DNA from: Kordiimonadaceae bacterium
Lineage (GTDB): Bacteria; Pseudomonadota; Alphaproteobacteria; Sphingomonadales; Kordiimonadaceae
NCBI GenBank assembly: GCA_017640725.1
Contig: JAEPQB010000002.1
Location: 310,001-374,000, forward strand
DNA: 64,000 nt
Direction: 5' to 3'
The notes beneath the pieces were generated by a model. It was given only the letters and a program-made list of their open reading frames with translations. It did no database searches and was not told the DNA's origin. Position numbers and translations under genes: made by a program. Shown here one piece after another: positions 18,399 through 26,389 of the stretch. The first letter of the stretch is position 1. Every line of letters starts with the position of its first letter.

Positions 18399-19172
18399 AT
18401 GTTCACGCTTGAAGGCGAAACCTATTTGGTGACCGGGGCTTCACGCGGTATCGGCACAGAGGTCGCAAACGTGCTCTTGAACCTGGGGGCCAATGTCGTG
18501 GGCGGCTATTCCTCTGCGCCTGGCCAACTGAAAGGCTTGTGGGCAGAGTTTGGCGACGAGCGCTTGCTTCCAGTTCAAATGGACCTGTCTGAACCCGGCG
18601 CCGGTACACGCCTTTGGGATGCCGCGATGGCATTTAAGGGTAATCTGGATGGTCTGGTGAACAATGCGGGCATTGCACCTGCAACACCACACGATGCGCC
18701 GGAGGCGGACTGGCACGCAGACTGGGCCAAAACCATGCAAGTGAATGTACAAGCGGTCGCGGACCTGTGCCGGGCGGCAATCCTGCATTTTGAAGCCGAA
18801 CGGGACAAAGACGAAGAATTCACCGGTCGTATCGTGACAGTGGCCAGCCGCGCGTCTTTCCGCGGTGATCAGCCCGACAGCCTGCATTATGCCGCCAGCA
18901 AAGGTGCGCTTATCTCGCTTATGAAATCAATATCGCGCGGGTTTGCGGGCAAAGGCATTTATGCTTTCACTGTCGCCCCCGGCTGGGTCGACACAGACAT
19001 GGCCGCCGTGGTGCACCAACCGGGCAATGAGTGGATGCTCAATGAAATTCCGACAGGCGCCCTTGTGCCGCCCCGCGAAATCGCCAACATGATCGCGTTT
19101 CTGCTCTCCGGCATGGTTGACCAGGCCACCGGTACTAATGTGGACATCAACGGCGCGAGCTACGTGCGTTAG
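18399..19172 (+). CDS. Short-chain dehydrogenase/reductase
   Basis: A classical SDR of 257 residues: cofactor motif TGASRGIG (about 11-18), NNAG, catalytic Ser in VTVASRAS, and the YAASK catalytic Tyr/Lys pair. A C-terminal TGTNVDINGASYVR tail follows, as in FabG-like proteins. The substrate is unknown. It follows the exported cupin gene by 4 bases with a GAGGAAT ribosome site. Its TAG overlaps the stop of the convergent DUF817 gene. Confidence 0.88.
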   Translation: MFTLEGETYLVTGASRGIGTEVANVLLNLGANVVGGYSSAPGQLKGLWAEFGDERLLPVQMDLSEPGAGTRLWDAAMAFKGNLDGLVNNAGIAPATPHDAPEADWHADWAKTMQVNVQAVADLCRAAILHFEAERDKDEEFTGRIVTVASRASFRGDQPDSLHYAASKGALISLMKSISRGFAGKGIYAFTVAPGWVDTDMAAVVHQPGNEWMLNEIPTGALVPPREIANMIAFLLSGMVDQATGTNVDINGASYVR

Positions 19173-19966
19173 GGTTTTTCAGAAAGATTTTTAGAAGATT
19201 TTTCTGGCAGCGGCTTTTGCACAAATGTGAGCAGCACACCGCTGATGATCATCAGCAAGAACCATGAGCCCAGCTTGCTGAGCGGCACCATATGCCACGA
19301 CTGCGTTTGGTTGGGGTAAAGCCATATTCCGCCAAACGTGGCGATATTTTCCGCGATCCAGATAAAAAACGCTCCCAGGAACAGTGCGAGCAGGATGGGC
19401 ATGCGATACCGTCCCTGCATCACGGAAAAATAAATCCAGGATCGGCGGTACATCACCGCAACCGCAACGAACAGAAAGTACCGCATATCAATTACATAAT
19501 GATGCGTGAAGAAATTCAGATAGATCGCACCGCCCATCAGTGATGTAACCCAAATCGGCGGGTGATGGTCGAACCGGAAGTCAAATTCGCGCCAGACACG
19601 GGCAAGATAACTGCCGACTGCTGAATACATAAACCCTGAAAAGAGCGGTACGCCCATGATCCGCACAAGGTTTTCTTCGGGGTATGACCAGGACCCAACA
19701 TGGGTTTTAAAAAGCTCCATGACAGTGCCGACCATATGAAACAACAGAATGACTTTGGCTTCTTCCCACGTCTCTAACTTGAAGATCAGCAGCCCCGCCT
19801 GTATGGCCAAGGCATAAAGGAACAGGAAGTCGTAGCGCGCCAACCAAGCATCTGCCGGGTACCAAAAAGTAGTGAGCAGGATGCCAAGCAGCAGCAATCC
19901 ACCAAACAGACAGGCCCATGCTTGCTTCAGGCCAAACCACCAGAATTCAGAAATAAATCGCGCCAT
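19169..19966 (-). CDS. DUF817 (YoaT-like) integral membrane protein
   Basis: A 265-residue polytopic membrane protein with about eight hydrophobic helices. Conserved family features include FKLETWEEAKVILLFHMVGTVMEL, KTHVGSWSYPE and the His-rich INFFTHHYVIDMRY-like segment. The function is not established for the family. The stop codon overlaps that of the convergent SDR gene, leaving no space for an independent terminator on either side. Confidence 0.82.
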   Translation of the reverse strand: MARFISEFWWFGLKQAWACLFGGLLLLGILLTTFWYPADAWLARYDFLFLYALAIQAGLLIFKLETWEEAKVILLFHMVGTVMELFKTHVGSWSYPEENLVRIMGVPLFSGFMYSAVGSYLARVWREFDFRFDHHPPIWVTSLMGGAIYLNFFTHHYVIDMRYFLFVAVAVMYRRSWIYFSVMQGRYRMPILLALFLGAFFIWIAENIATFGGIWLYPNQTQSWHMVPLSKLGSWFLLMIISGVLLTFVQKPLPEKSSKNLSEKP

Positions 19967-20021
19967 GAAGATTACAAGTATGCTTCGTTATAGCTGGGCA
20001 TTGGTATTTGGCCTTTGACAG

Positions 20022-20528
20022 TTAACCCAGCTCGTTGGCCAGGATTGACTGGTAGATTTTGAATTTGTCTTTTGCCAAAGGGTTTCCCCACGCGTTGGAG
20101 GGACCCTCCAAATCAACATCAATTCCTAAGTCCGCCTGAACGGCGCCCCCTCGAAGATGTAGAAACTCACGGCATTTCTCCGCAAGCTTGAGCGGCATTT
20201 TGGTTGTCGTTCCGTACATGTCTACTATGCCAATTTCGACCACTAACTCTACCAAATGGCCAATTTCGGCTAAGTCTTTGCTGTCGAGTTGCTGCACCAA
20301 ACTTGCAGGCAGGTCATCACCTCGCCCGGACAACTCTAGCCCTGCTCCTCTTCGCTCCCAAGCTGGAAGGTTTTGTTCTGCTAGCAGGTCACAAAGATGC
20401 CAGATCAGCTGTTCAATGCAGCTGCTCCTGATCCCTCTGCTATTGCAAAACTGCGCAAGACACAGGGCTCCATAAAACTGAAGAAATCGGTGATTGAGGT
20501 GGCCCAGATCAATTCTATGCATTTCCAA
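20022..20528 (-). CDS. Hypothetical protein
   Basis: Not recognised. The 168-residue product is mostly helical in appearance, with several Cys residues in the N-terminal third (LCLAQFCNSRG, SSCIEQ) and no signal peptide or membrane segment. Its ATG lies inside the last codons of the ABC-F gene (14-base overlap) on the same strand, so translation would be coupled. It is a plausible but unproven gene. Confidence 0.5.
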   Translation of the reverse strand: MEMHRIDLGHLNHRFLQFYGALCLAQFCNSRGIRSSCIEQLIWHLCDLLAEQNLPAWERRGAGLELSGRGDDLPASLVQQLDSKDLAEIGHLVELVVEIGIVDMYGTTTKMPLKLAEKCREFLHLRGGAVQADLGIDVDLEGPSNAWGNPLAKDKFKIYQSILANELG

Positions 20529-22323
20529 GACTGTCTTTCAGTTCCTCAAGCTCAAGCCAACGCATTTCTTTTTCATCAAGTGTATGGCGTTTCTGTGTCA
20601 GCTCATCCGAGATACGCGAAAAGGCACCCGGGTCTTTGGCGTATAAGTCCGGGTCAGAGAGCTTGGCCTCAAGCTCTGAGATTTGCATGGACAGCGTTTC
20701 TACCTCGGCGGGCAGCATGTCCAGCTCGCGTTGGTCTTTGTAGGAGAGCTTATTGGCCTTCTTGGGCGCGGCCTTGGTAATCGAAACGACCTTGGCCTTT
20801 GGCTTGTCCTCGACCACGGGTTTTTCAGCGCCTTTTTTCTGGGCTCGATAGTCAGAATAACCGCCTGCATACTCAGTGATGGAGCCATCCCCTTCGAGCA
20901 CGATAGTGCTGGTAACAACTCGGTCCAGAAAATCCCGGTCGTGCGATACGAGCAAAATGGTGCCGTTATAGTCCGCGAGCACTTCCTGCAACAGGTCAAG
21001 CGTGTCCATATCCAGATCGTTGGTGGGCTCATCGAGCACCATCAGGTTGGACTTTTTGGCGAAGTTGGCAGCGATCAGCAAGCGGTTGCGCTCCCCGCCA
21101 GAGAGGGAAGATACCGGCGTGCGCGCCTGGCTGGCGTCAAACAGAAATTCCTTAAGGTAGGTCATCACGTGGCGGGTTTCGTCGCCCACATGGATCCAGT
21201 CACCACCACCACCGGTCAGCACATCCATGACCGACATGTCATCTTTGAGCCCAGCGCGTTTCTGGTCGATGACAATGGGCGCGAGATTGGTACCCAATTT
21301 GACAGAGCCATCATCCGGCGTCACCTCACCCAGCAGCATTTTCAGGAGCGTTGATTTACCCGCGCCATTGGGGCCAATAATGCCAACCCGGTCACCGCGT
21401 GCGATGCGGGTCGAAAACCCTTCAAACAGTGTGCGCCCCTCATATGATTTGGAAATACCCTTGGCTTCAATGACGCGAGCGCCGGATTTCTCACCGCCGC
21501 CCAAGGAGATGGTCACATCGCCCTTGGCCTTGACGATGTTGCGGCGTTCTTCCCTGAGCGCATATAGGCGGCGCAGGCGCCCCTGGTTTCGGGTCCGGCG
21601 GGCGCTGATACCTTCAACGGACCAGCGGGTTTCTTCCTTGATGACCTTATCCAACTTTTTTAGTGTTTCCGCCTCTTCTTCAAACACCCGCTGCTGCCAT
21701 GCGTCAAACTGATCGAACTTGCCGTCATACCTTCGGATTTTGCCGCGATCGAGCCAAAGGGCGCCGTTCGAAAGGTTTTGCAAAAACGTGCGGTCGTGGC
21801 TGATCAAAACCATCGCGCCGCGCCAGCTCGCAAGATACCCTTCAAGCCATTCAATGACGGCAATGTCCAGGTGGTTTGTGGGTTCGTCGAGTAGCAGAAT
21901 ATCTGGCTCGCTGATAAGCGTACGCGCCAAGGCCGCACGCCGAAGTTCCCCGCCAGACGACGTAGCGGGCGCGGCTTCCCCCTTAATACCCAGGTCCAGA
22001 ATGAGGCTGTCGGCTTTGTACGCCAAGTCGCCTTCACCATCAGGCAATCCGCCCAGAATATAGTCCTTAAGCGAACTGCAACCTTCGGCTTTGGGCTCCT
22101 GCGGCAAATAGGCCACCGTTGTGCCGGGTTGAAGCCAGCGCTCCCCGCCGTCTGCTTCAATAAGACCTGCGATCACTTTCATGAGTGTTGATTTGCCAGC
22201 GCCGTTGCGGCCGATGATGCACAAACGGTCTGTCGCGCCGATGTGCATTTCTAGCCCGTCAAGCACTGGGTCAGCGCCCCAATGCAGGTCTATCTCTTTT
22301 AAGCTGAGGAGTGGCGGCGCCAT
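20515..22323 (-). CDS. uup: ABC-F family ATPase (Uup-like)
   Basis: ABC-F proteins are soluble twin-ATPase factors acting on ribosomes or DNA structures. The 602-residue protein has the first Walker A GRNGAGKST (38-46) and LLLDEPTNHLD, the second GPNGAGKST with SSLSGGERNR and MVLDEPTNDLD, an interdomain arm, and a C-terminal coiled coil after about 540 (KLSYKDQRELDMLP onward). That C-terminal extension favours Uup over EttA. ATG 22323 gives the family-typical start; 18 further in-frame codons upstream are unlikely. It is divergent from the PH-domain genes. Confidence 0.9.
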   Translation of the reverse strand: MAPPLLSLKEIDLHWGADPVLDGLEMHIGATDRLCIIGRNGAGKSTLMKVIAGLIEADGGERWLQPGTTVAYLPQEPKAEGCSSLKDYILGGLPDGEGDLAYKADSLILDLGIKGEAAPATSSGGELRRAALARTLISEPDILLLDEPTNHLDIAVIEWLEGYLASWRGAMVLISHDRTFLQNLSNGALWLDRGKIRRYDGKFDQFDAWQQRVFEEEAETLKKLDKVIKEETRWSVEGISARRTRNQGRLRRLYALREERRNIVKAKGDVTISLGGGEKSGARVIEAKGISKSYEGRTLFEGFSTRIARGDRVGIIGPNGAGKSTLLKMLLGEVTPDDGSVKLGTNLAPIVIDQKRAGLKDDMSVMDVLTGGGGDWIHVGDETRHVMTYLKEFLFDASQARTPVSSLSGGERNRLLIAANFAKKSNLMVLDEPTNDLDMDTLDLLQEVLADYNGTILLVSHDRDFLDRVVTSTIVLEGDGSITEYAGGYSDYRAQKKGAEKPVVEDKPKAKVVSITKAAPKKANKLSYKDQRELDMLPAEVETLSMQISELEAKLSDPDLYAKDPGAFSRISDELTQKRHTLDEKEMRWLELEELKDSLGNA

Positions 22324-22431
22324 GCTTTTTGCTCTCATGCGTGCTTTTATCTTGTCTTTGGCGTGCCTTATACCCACGTTACTGAGAAGGGCTCAAGACC
22401 CATTGAGAGGAAAACGGGGGACTATTGCACC

Positions 22432-22989
22432 ATGGAACACATCGCCACGGACAATGACATCATTTTGAGCGATGACCTGCCGACGCCAGAGGACCCAAAC
22501 TTTGAATCCCTGGACCCATCTTATGTGACCATGGCCAAGCTTGTGACAGCTGGCATCATGGGCGGTGTTTTGGGGATCAACCTTGTGATCCAATACGCAA
22601 GCGGCAATTTGGTGCAATTTGTGGGCTGGCCCTACGCCTGGACCGTGGTGCTGGCCATAGCGTTTGTGTTTACCGTAGCGCTTTCACTACCCCGGCCAAT
22701 TTGGCGGGCACAAGGGTACCAGCTGAGAGACCAGGACCTGCATTTCAAGCACGGTGTTATCTGGCACAATGTAGTATCATTGCCTTACATTCGCATTCAG
22801 CATGTGGAGCTGGAAAGCGGGCCGATGGAACGCATCTTCAAACTCGCAACCTTGAAATTTTTCACGGCGGGCGGTGGCACAGCCGACATGAAAATTCCTG
22901 GGCTGCCGTTTGCCACTGCCTCCAAAATACGGGCACATGTCATGGAAAAAGCCGGCGTGGAAGCGCGTGAGGACAAGCTAGATGGATAG
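22432..22989 (+). CDS. Bacterial PH-domain membrane protein, YdbS-like
   Basis: A 185-residue protein with two adjacent transmembrane helices (about 35-60 and 65-85), followed by a bPH2/DUF304 domain (WRAQGYQLRDQDLHFKHGVIW, LPYIRIQHVELESGP). The arrangement matches the short partner of the YdbS/YdbT pair. The function is unknown; envelope stress protection has been proposed for related proteins. ATG 22432 is chosen over an upstream in-frame start. The stop overlaps the next gene by 8 bases. Confidence 0.83.
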   Translation: MEHIATDNDIILSDDLPTPEDPNFESLDPSYVTMAKLVTAGIMGGVLGINLVIQYASGNLVQFVGWPYAWTVVLAIAFVFTVALSLPRPIWRAQGYQLRDQDLHFKHGVIWHNVVSLPYIRIQHVELESGPMERIFKLATLKFFTAGGGTADMKIPGLPFATASKIRAHVMEKAGVEAREDKLDG

Positions 22990-24535
22990 CAGTGCGGTTA
23001 AAGGAAAACCGCTTGGTGCTGTGAACCAGTCCGATAAATGGCAGCGGGTTTCGCCAGCCTCCATCATATATTTCGTATTGAAATTCGTATCAGCGATTAT
23101 TCAAAACGGTATTCAGGCTCTTGCGCCTGTTGCAGCCGTTCTGGCAACAGCCGGCGAAAACAGGTGGTTTGTGCTGGGGTCGATCGCGGCCGGTGCGGCA
23201 GTTGTTTTGCTGGTTGGTGCGGTACTGAGTTACCTGAACTTCAAGTTTCGCATCGACAAAGACGCCGTGCTGATCCGGTCTGGTGTTTTGAAACGCAAGC
23301 GGCTGACATTGAGTTTCGACCGCATCCAGAATGTCGCCTTCCGGGAGCCCATTTATTTCAGACCGCTTGAATTGGTGATCCTGACCATTGAAAGTGCAGG
23401 TTCCACCAGTGAAGAGGTCAATTTGGCAGGTGTGCCGCGCCCTCTTGCAGAAGAAATTCGTCGTTTTGTGCTTGAACGCGTCAAAAAAGCGGACGCCAAT
23501 CAGGACAAAAGCGAAACCGTTGCTGAAGCTGAGCCTCAACAAGGAAGCGTTGTCGATTTGTTGCGGCTGCCGGTTGGCGAATTGGTTCGCTATGGCCTTA
23601 GCAACAATAACGTTTGGGTGTTTGCCGGTATCGCTGCCGGTGCCACGTCCCAGCTTGATGACCTGTGGGACAGCGCCTTCATCGAAATGCTTTTTGATAT
23701 GGTAGGGGAAACCGTCGGCACCGGCATTGCAGCTATTGCCACTTTTGCCATCTTCATGGCGCTGGTGATTTTAACCCTTCTGATGGGCGCCAGTATTATC
23801 GGCTCCATCATCGTGAACTATCGGTATCACCTAACTTATCATGATGGCCGTTATCATCGCACACGCGGACTGTTTGAGCGCCAGGAAACGAGCGTTCCAG
23901 AGGTGAAAGTGCAAAGCCTGAAAATTGCCCAACCCATCATTGCCAAATTACTCAGTCGCTTTCACCTGACGTTTAATCAGGTGGGGTTTGAGGGCAAGCA
24001 GGCGCCAAGCAAAAAGTCAAAGTTCATTGTGCCCAGCGTACAAGTGCCATTCTATGAAAGCCTTACCGAGCGCTTGTTCGAAAGTACTCAGGTTCTGAAA
24101 AAACCACTAAGCGCAATAAGCAACAAATTCATCACGCGTCATGCTGTTTACAGCTTTGGCGTGCCTGCCTCGCTGGTCACCATTCCGTGGGTTTTCAACT
24201 TTGGCTGGAAAGGCCTGTTTCCTTTGTTGGTTCCCATTGTTGCCTTGCCGTTTGTTATTCTGCGCAAGCGTCGCTACGGCTATGCAATGGACGGCTCGAA
24301 CGGCGTTGTTCGGCGCGGCCTGATTGGGCACACGCTTACTGTATTTCCATTTCACAAAGTGCAGACCATTAAAATCAGTCAGTCGCCAGGCCAGCGGAGT
24401 TCAGGTTTTGCCGATCTGAAAGTCAAGCTTGCAGGACACTCACTAACCATTCCTTACATGAAGCTTGAAGATGCTCGCACTTGGCGTGCAGCAGCGATGA
24501 AAGAAGTGCGCACAAGTACAAAGGCCTGGATGTAA
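22982..24535 (+). CDS. Bacterial PH-domain membrane protein, YdbT-like
   Basis: A 517-residue partner of the preceding protein, with paired hydrophobic helices near the N-terminus, in the middle and near 400. Three DUF304/bPH2 segments follow the helix pairs, marked by LSFDRIQNVAFREP, QETSVPEVKVQSLKIAQP and LTVFPFHKVQTIKISQSPGQR. Paired short and long bPH2 proteins are widespread in bacteria. It is coupled to the upstream gene by an 8-base overlap and ends 2 bases from the convergent marR-like gene. Confidence 0.83.
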   Translation: MDSSAVKGKPLGAVNQSDKWQRVSPASIIYFVLKFVSAIIQNGIQALAPVAAVLATAGENRWFVLGSIAAGAAVVLLVGAVLSYLNFKFRIDKDAVLIRSGVLKRKRLTLSFDRIQNVAFREPIYFRPLELVILTIESAGSTSEEVNLAGVPRPLAEEIRRFVLERVKKADANQDKSETVAEAEPQQGSVVDLLRLPVGELVRYGLSNNNVWVFAGIAAGATSQLDDLWDSAFIEMLFDMVGETVGTGIAAIATFAIFMALVILTLLMGASIIGSIIVNYRYHLTYHDGRYHRTRGLFERQETSVPEVKVQSLKIAQPIIAKLLSRFHLTFNQVGFEGKQAPSKKSKFIVPSVQVPFYESLTERLFESTQVLKKPLSAISNKFITRHAVYSFGVPASLVTIPWVFNFGWKGLFPLLVPIVALPFVILRKRRYGYAMDGSNGVVRRGLIGHTLTVFPFHKVQTIKISQSPGQRSSGFADLKVKLAGHSLTIPYMKLEDARTWRAAAMKEVRTSTKAWM

Positions 24536-24537
24536 GC

Positions 24538-25002
24538 CTACCGGTTTTCGTCAAGATAAACTCGCACGGTTTGCAAAAGCGGCACTGCTTTTTCAAACAC
24601 TTCAGTTCCCAGTGCTTCACCAACCTGAGCAAACAGTGGCATCAGGGCTTTAAGCGCTTCTTCGCGCATTGCAACACCGGCTTTGGTGATCAGGACAATC
24701 TTGCTACGCCCATCGCTTTCGTGTGGCACAATTTCTACAAGGCCTTTGGCCTCGAGCTTCTGTACTGTATTAGTCATTGAGGGTCGGCTGACCTGAAACG
24801 CACTGGCAAGCTCCGCTGGGCTTTCACGGCGACCGAGCCGCACCATGTGATTAAGCACCCCAAATTGTGCCTTCGTCAAACCGCCCGGCAAAACCCTTTC
24901 AAGCTGTGTTGTGACAAGCTGCTCCATGATGCCCAGCTCATTGAAAAAATGATAAATGACATCATCAGGCATTTTCACCTGGTCGGCCGGGTTATCTTTC
25001 AC
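24538..25002 (-). CDS. MarR-family transcriptional regulator
   Basis: A 154-residue winged-helix repressor. The core includes TKAQFGVLNHMVRLG, the recognition region SPAELASAFQVSRPSMTNTVQKLEAKGLV and the wing DGRSKIVLITKAG. It is translated from GTG behind a strong AAGGAGGG site. It is downstream of, and co-directional with, the nitroreductase-like gene (9-base gap), and the pair is preceded by a long palindrome. Autoregulation together with the oxidoreductase is a reasonable inference. Confidence 0.9.
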   Translation of the reverse strand: MKDNPADQVKMPDDVIYHFFNELGIMEQLVTTQLERVLPGGLTKAQFGVLNHMVRLGRRESPAELASAFQVSRPSMTNTVQKLEAKGLVEIVPHESDGRSKIVLITKAGVAMREEALKALMPLFAQVGEALGTEVFEKAVPLLQTVRVYLDENR

Positions 25003-25011
25003 AAGCCCTCC

Positions 25012-26160
25012 TTAGGCGCGCTTGATCCGCGTTTCGACAGCCCATCGTGGGCTTGGTGACACTTTAGGACCATATCCTATGCGGGCAAACATTTGAATGC
25101 GACCAGGGCTTTGCACATTGAGCAACTCATGGATTTCTTCATACAAAGCGTCCATTTCCGCATATTCCTGCAGTGCCTGACTCAGTGGATGGATGGCGAC
25201 GCCAGCCTTGGTCGCCCGCAAATTAAGGCGCATCCATTCGCGGCCAGCTTCCAGCTGCGATGTGCGGCTATTGTCTGGGGTCGAAATCCAAACATGCCCC
25301 ATCGCTGAATGCATCAACGCATAATACATATCTAATCCCTGCTTGAAGGCCGTGGAGTTTTGATCAGCCATTTGAACTCGGTCCACAAAACCAAGCCCGG
25401 CAAAAAGCTCAAGTGGGAAGCCGCCCAGGTCAATGCCGTCGGGATTGGCTTCGATCTCAGCCTTGCCAATACGCATCAGATCAATGCTTTCCTGCATGGT
25501 TCGCGGTGTGTAGCTTTCAATTTCATGTGCCTGCCAGCTCAGGCGGCGCAAATCCGCCACCTGTGTTGCGTCGAGGGTTCCGGACCAGCCCACTGATTTG
25601 CGCGATCCCTTCAACAGTTCGTCAAAAATAGCAGTCTCGATCGGTTTGTCCGTGTCGTATGGCTCTTTTGTCGAGCGCCGAGACTTAATGTGTTTGAAAA
25701 GTGGGTCCGACGAAGCAGCTGTGTCTGGAACCAGCATGATGCTTGCAACGGGATTTGAATCTAGACGCTCCCCCGGAGAGCCTTCTGGAAAGTATTCAAT
25801 GTCGGCCCGCAGACCATCTTCGGCAGCGGCAATGGAAAGCGTCTCTAGAAAACAACCAAGACCTATTGTGATCTGCCGATCAAACGGGTCAGTTTCAGGC
25901 AATCGCCGGTCGAGATCACAAGTGAGTATGATTCCATCATCCCCAACAAGCTCGGCCACCCAGGGCTGCCGATTGTGCGGATTGGGCGACAAAATAGCGT
26001 AAGAAAGGGCACGCAATCGCGCATCATCGAAGCCATGTGCATCATTGTCCCAGGGAGCAAGTGCTTTTTCTGGAGTACGAGTAACTGCAAAGCCACCAAC
26101 GCCCGCGCCAACAACCACCATGCTGGCGGCTCCAATTTTTAAAAGCTGTCGTCTGTTCAT
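25012..26160 (-). CDS. Exported Acg/nitroreductase-like flavoprotein
   Basis: A 382-residue protein with a Tat-like N-terminus (MNRRQLLKIGAASMVVVGAG) and a divergent nitroreductase-superfamily fold. SPNPHNRQPW fits the FMN-binding S-x-H-N-x-Q-P-W motif and KSRRSTKEPYD lies in the middle. The C-terminus has AGREWMRLNLRATKAGVAIHPLSQ. This resembles the Acg family of FMN-storing or redox proteins. The physiological substrate is unknown. The start is ATG with GAGGATCTC upstream. Co-transcription with marR and the 36-bp operator suggest induction by a small molecule. Confidence 0.8.
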   Translation of the reverse strand: MNRRQLLKIGAASMVVVGAGVGGFAVTRTPEKALAPWDNDAHGFDDARLRALSYAILSPNPHNRQPWVAELVGDDGIILTCDLDRRLPETDPFDRQITIGLGCFLETLSIAAAEDGLRADIEYFPEGSPGERLDSNPVASIMLVPDTAASSDPLFKHIKSRRSTKEPYDTDKPIETAIFDELLKGSRKSVGWSGTLDATQVADLRRLSWQAHEIESYTPRTMQESIDLMRIGKAEIEANPDGIDLGGFPLELFAGLGFVDRVQMADQNSTAFKQGLDMYYALMHSAMGHVWISTPDNSRTSQLEAGREWMRLNLRATKAGVAIHPLSQALQEYAEMDALYEEIHELLNVQSPGRIQMFARIGYGPKVSPSPRWAVETRIKRA

Positions 26161-26176
26161 GAGATCCTCGTTTTTT

Positions 26177-26212
26177 AGTTAGACTTCTAATTATATAGTT
26201 AGAAGCCTAACT
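26177..26212 (-). promoter_or_regulatory. 36-bp imperfect palindrome, candidate MarR operator
   Basis: The segment reads AGTTAGACTTCTAA, then TTATATAG, then TTAGAAGCCTAACT. Its reverse complement matches at all but four positions. Each arm itself contains an inverted TTAG/CTAA core, so two overlapping sites are possible. It starts 17 bases upstream of the nitroreductase ATG, where a promoter would be. MarR proteins typically bind such A/T-rich inverted repeats. Assignment to the neighbouring regulator is inference. Confidence 0.65.
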
Positions 26213-26340
26213 AGTTCAAGCAGAAATCGTTTCTCGCTCATGCTGAGCCTGCACTTTCCGTAGAGTTGAGAGAGTACGCACCAATCAAGCCTGTGCGGCG
26301 TTAGATGCCAGGCGGCAGCCACCACCAATAGTGCCACCAA

Positions 26341-26366
26341 AAGAAAACGGGGCCTGGGGCCCCGCT
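26341..26366 (-). terminator. Rho-independent terminator after iorB
   Basis: The minus strand has a perfect 7-bp G+C stem (CGGGGCC/GGCCCCG) with a 3-base loop, followed by TTTTCTTTT. It is placed 24 bases after the iorB stop. On the plus strand the hairpin is followed by CTTTTAT, so weak bidirectional activity is possible. Confidence 0.8.
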
Positions 26367-26389
26367 TTTATGCCTTACAGCCAGCGCTG

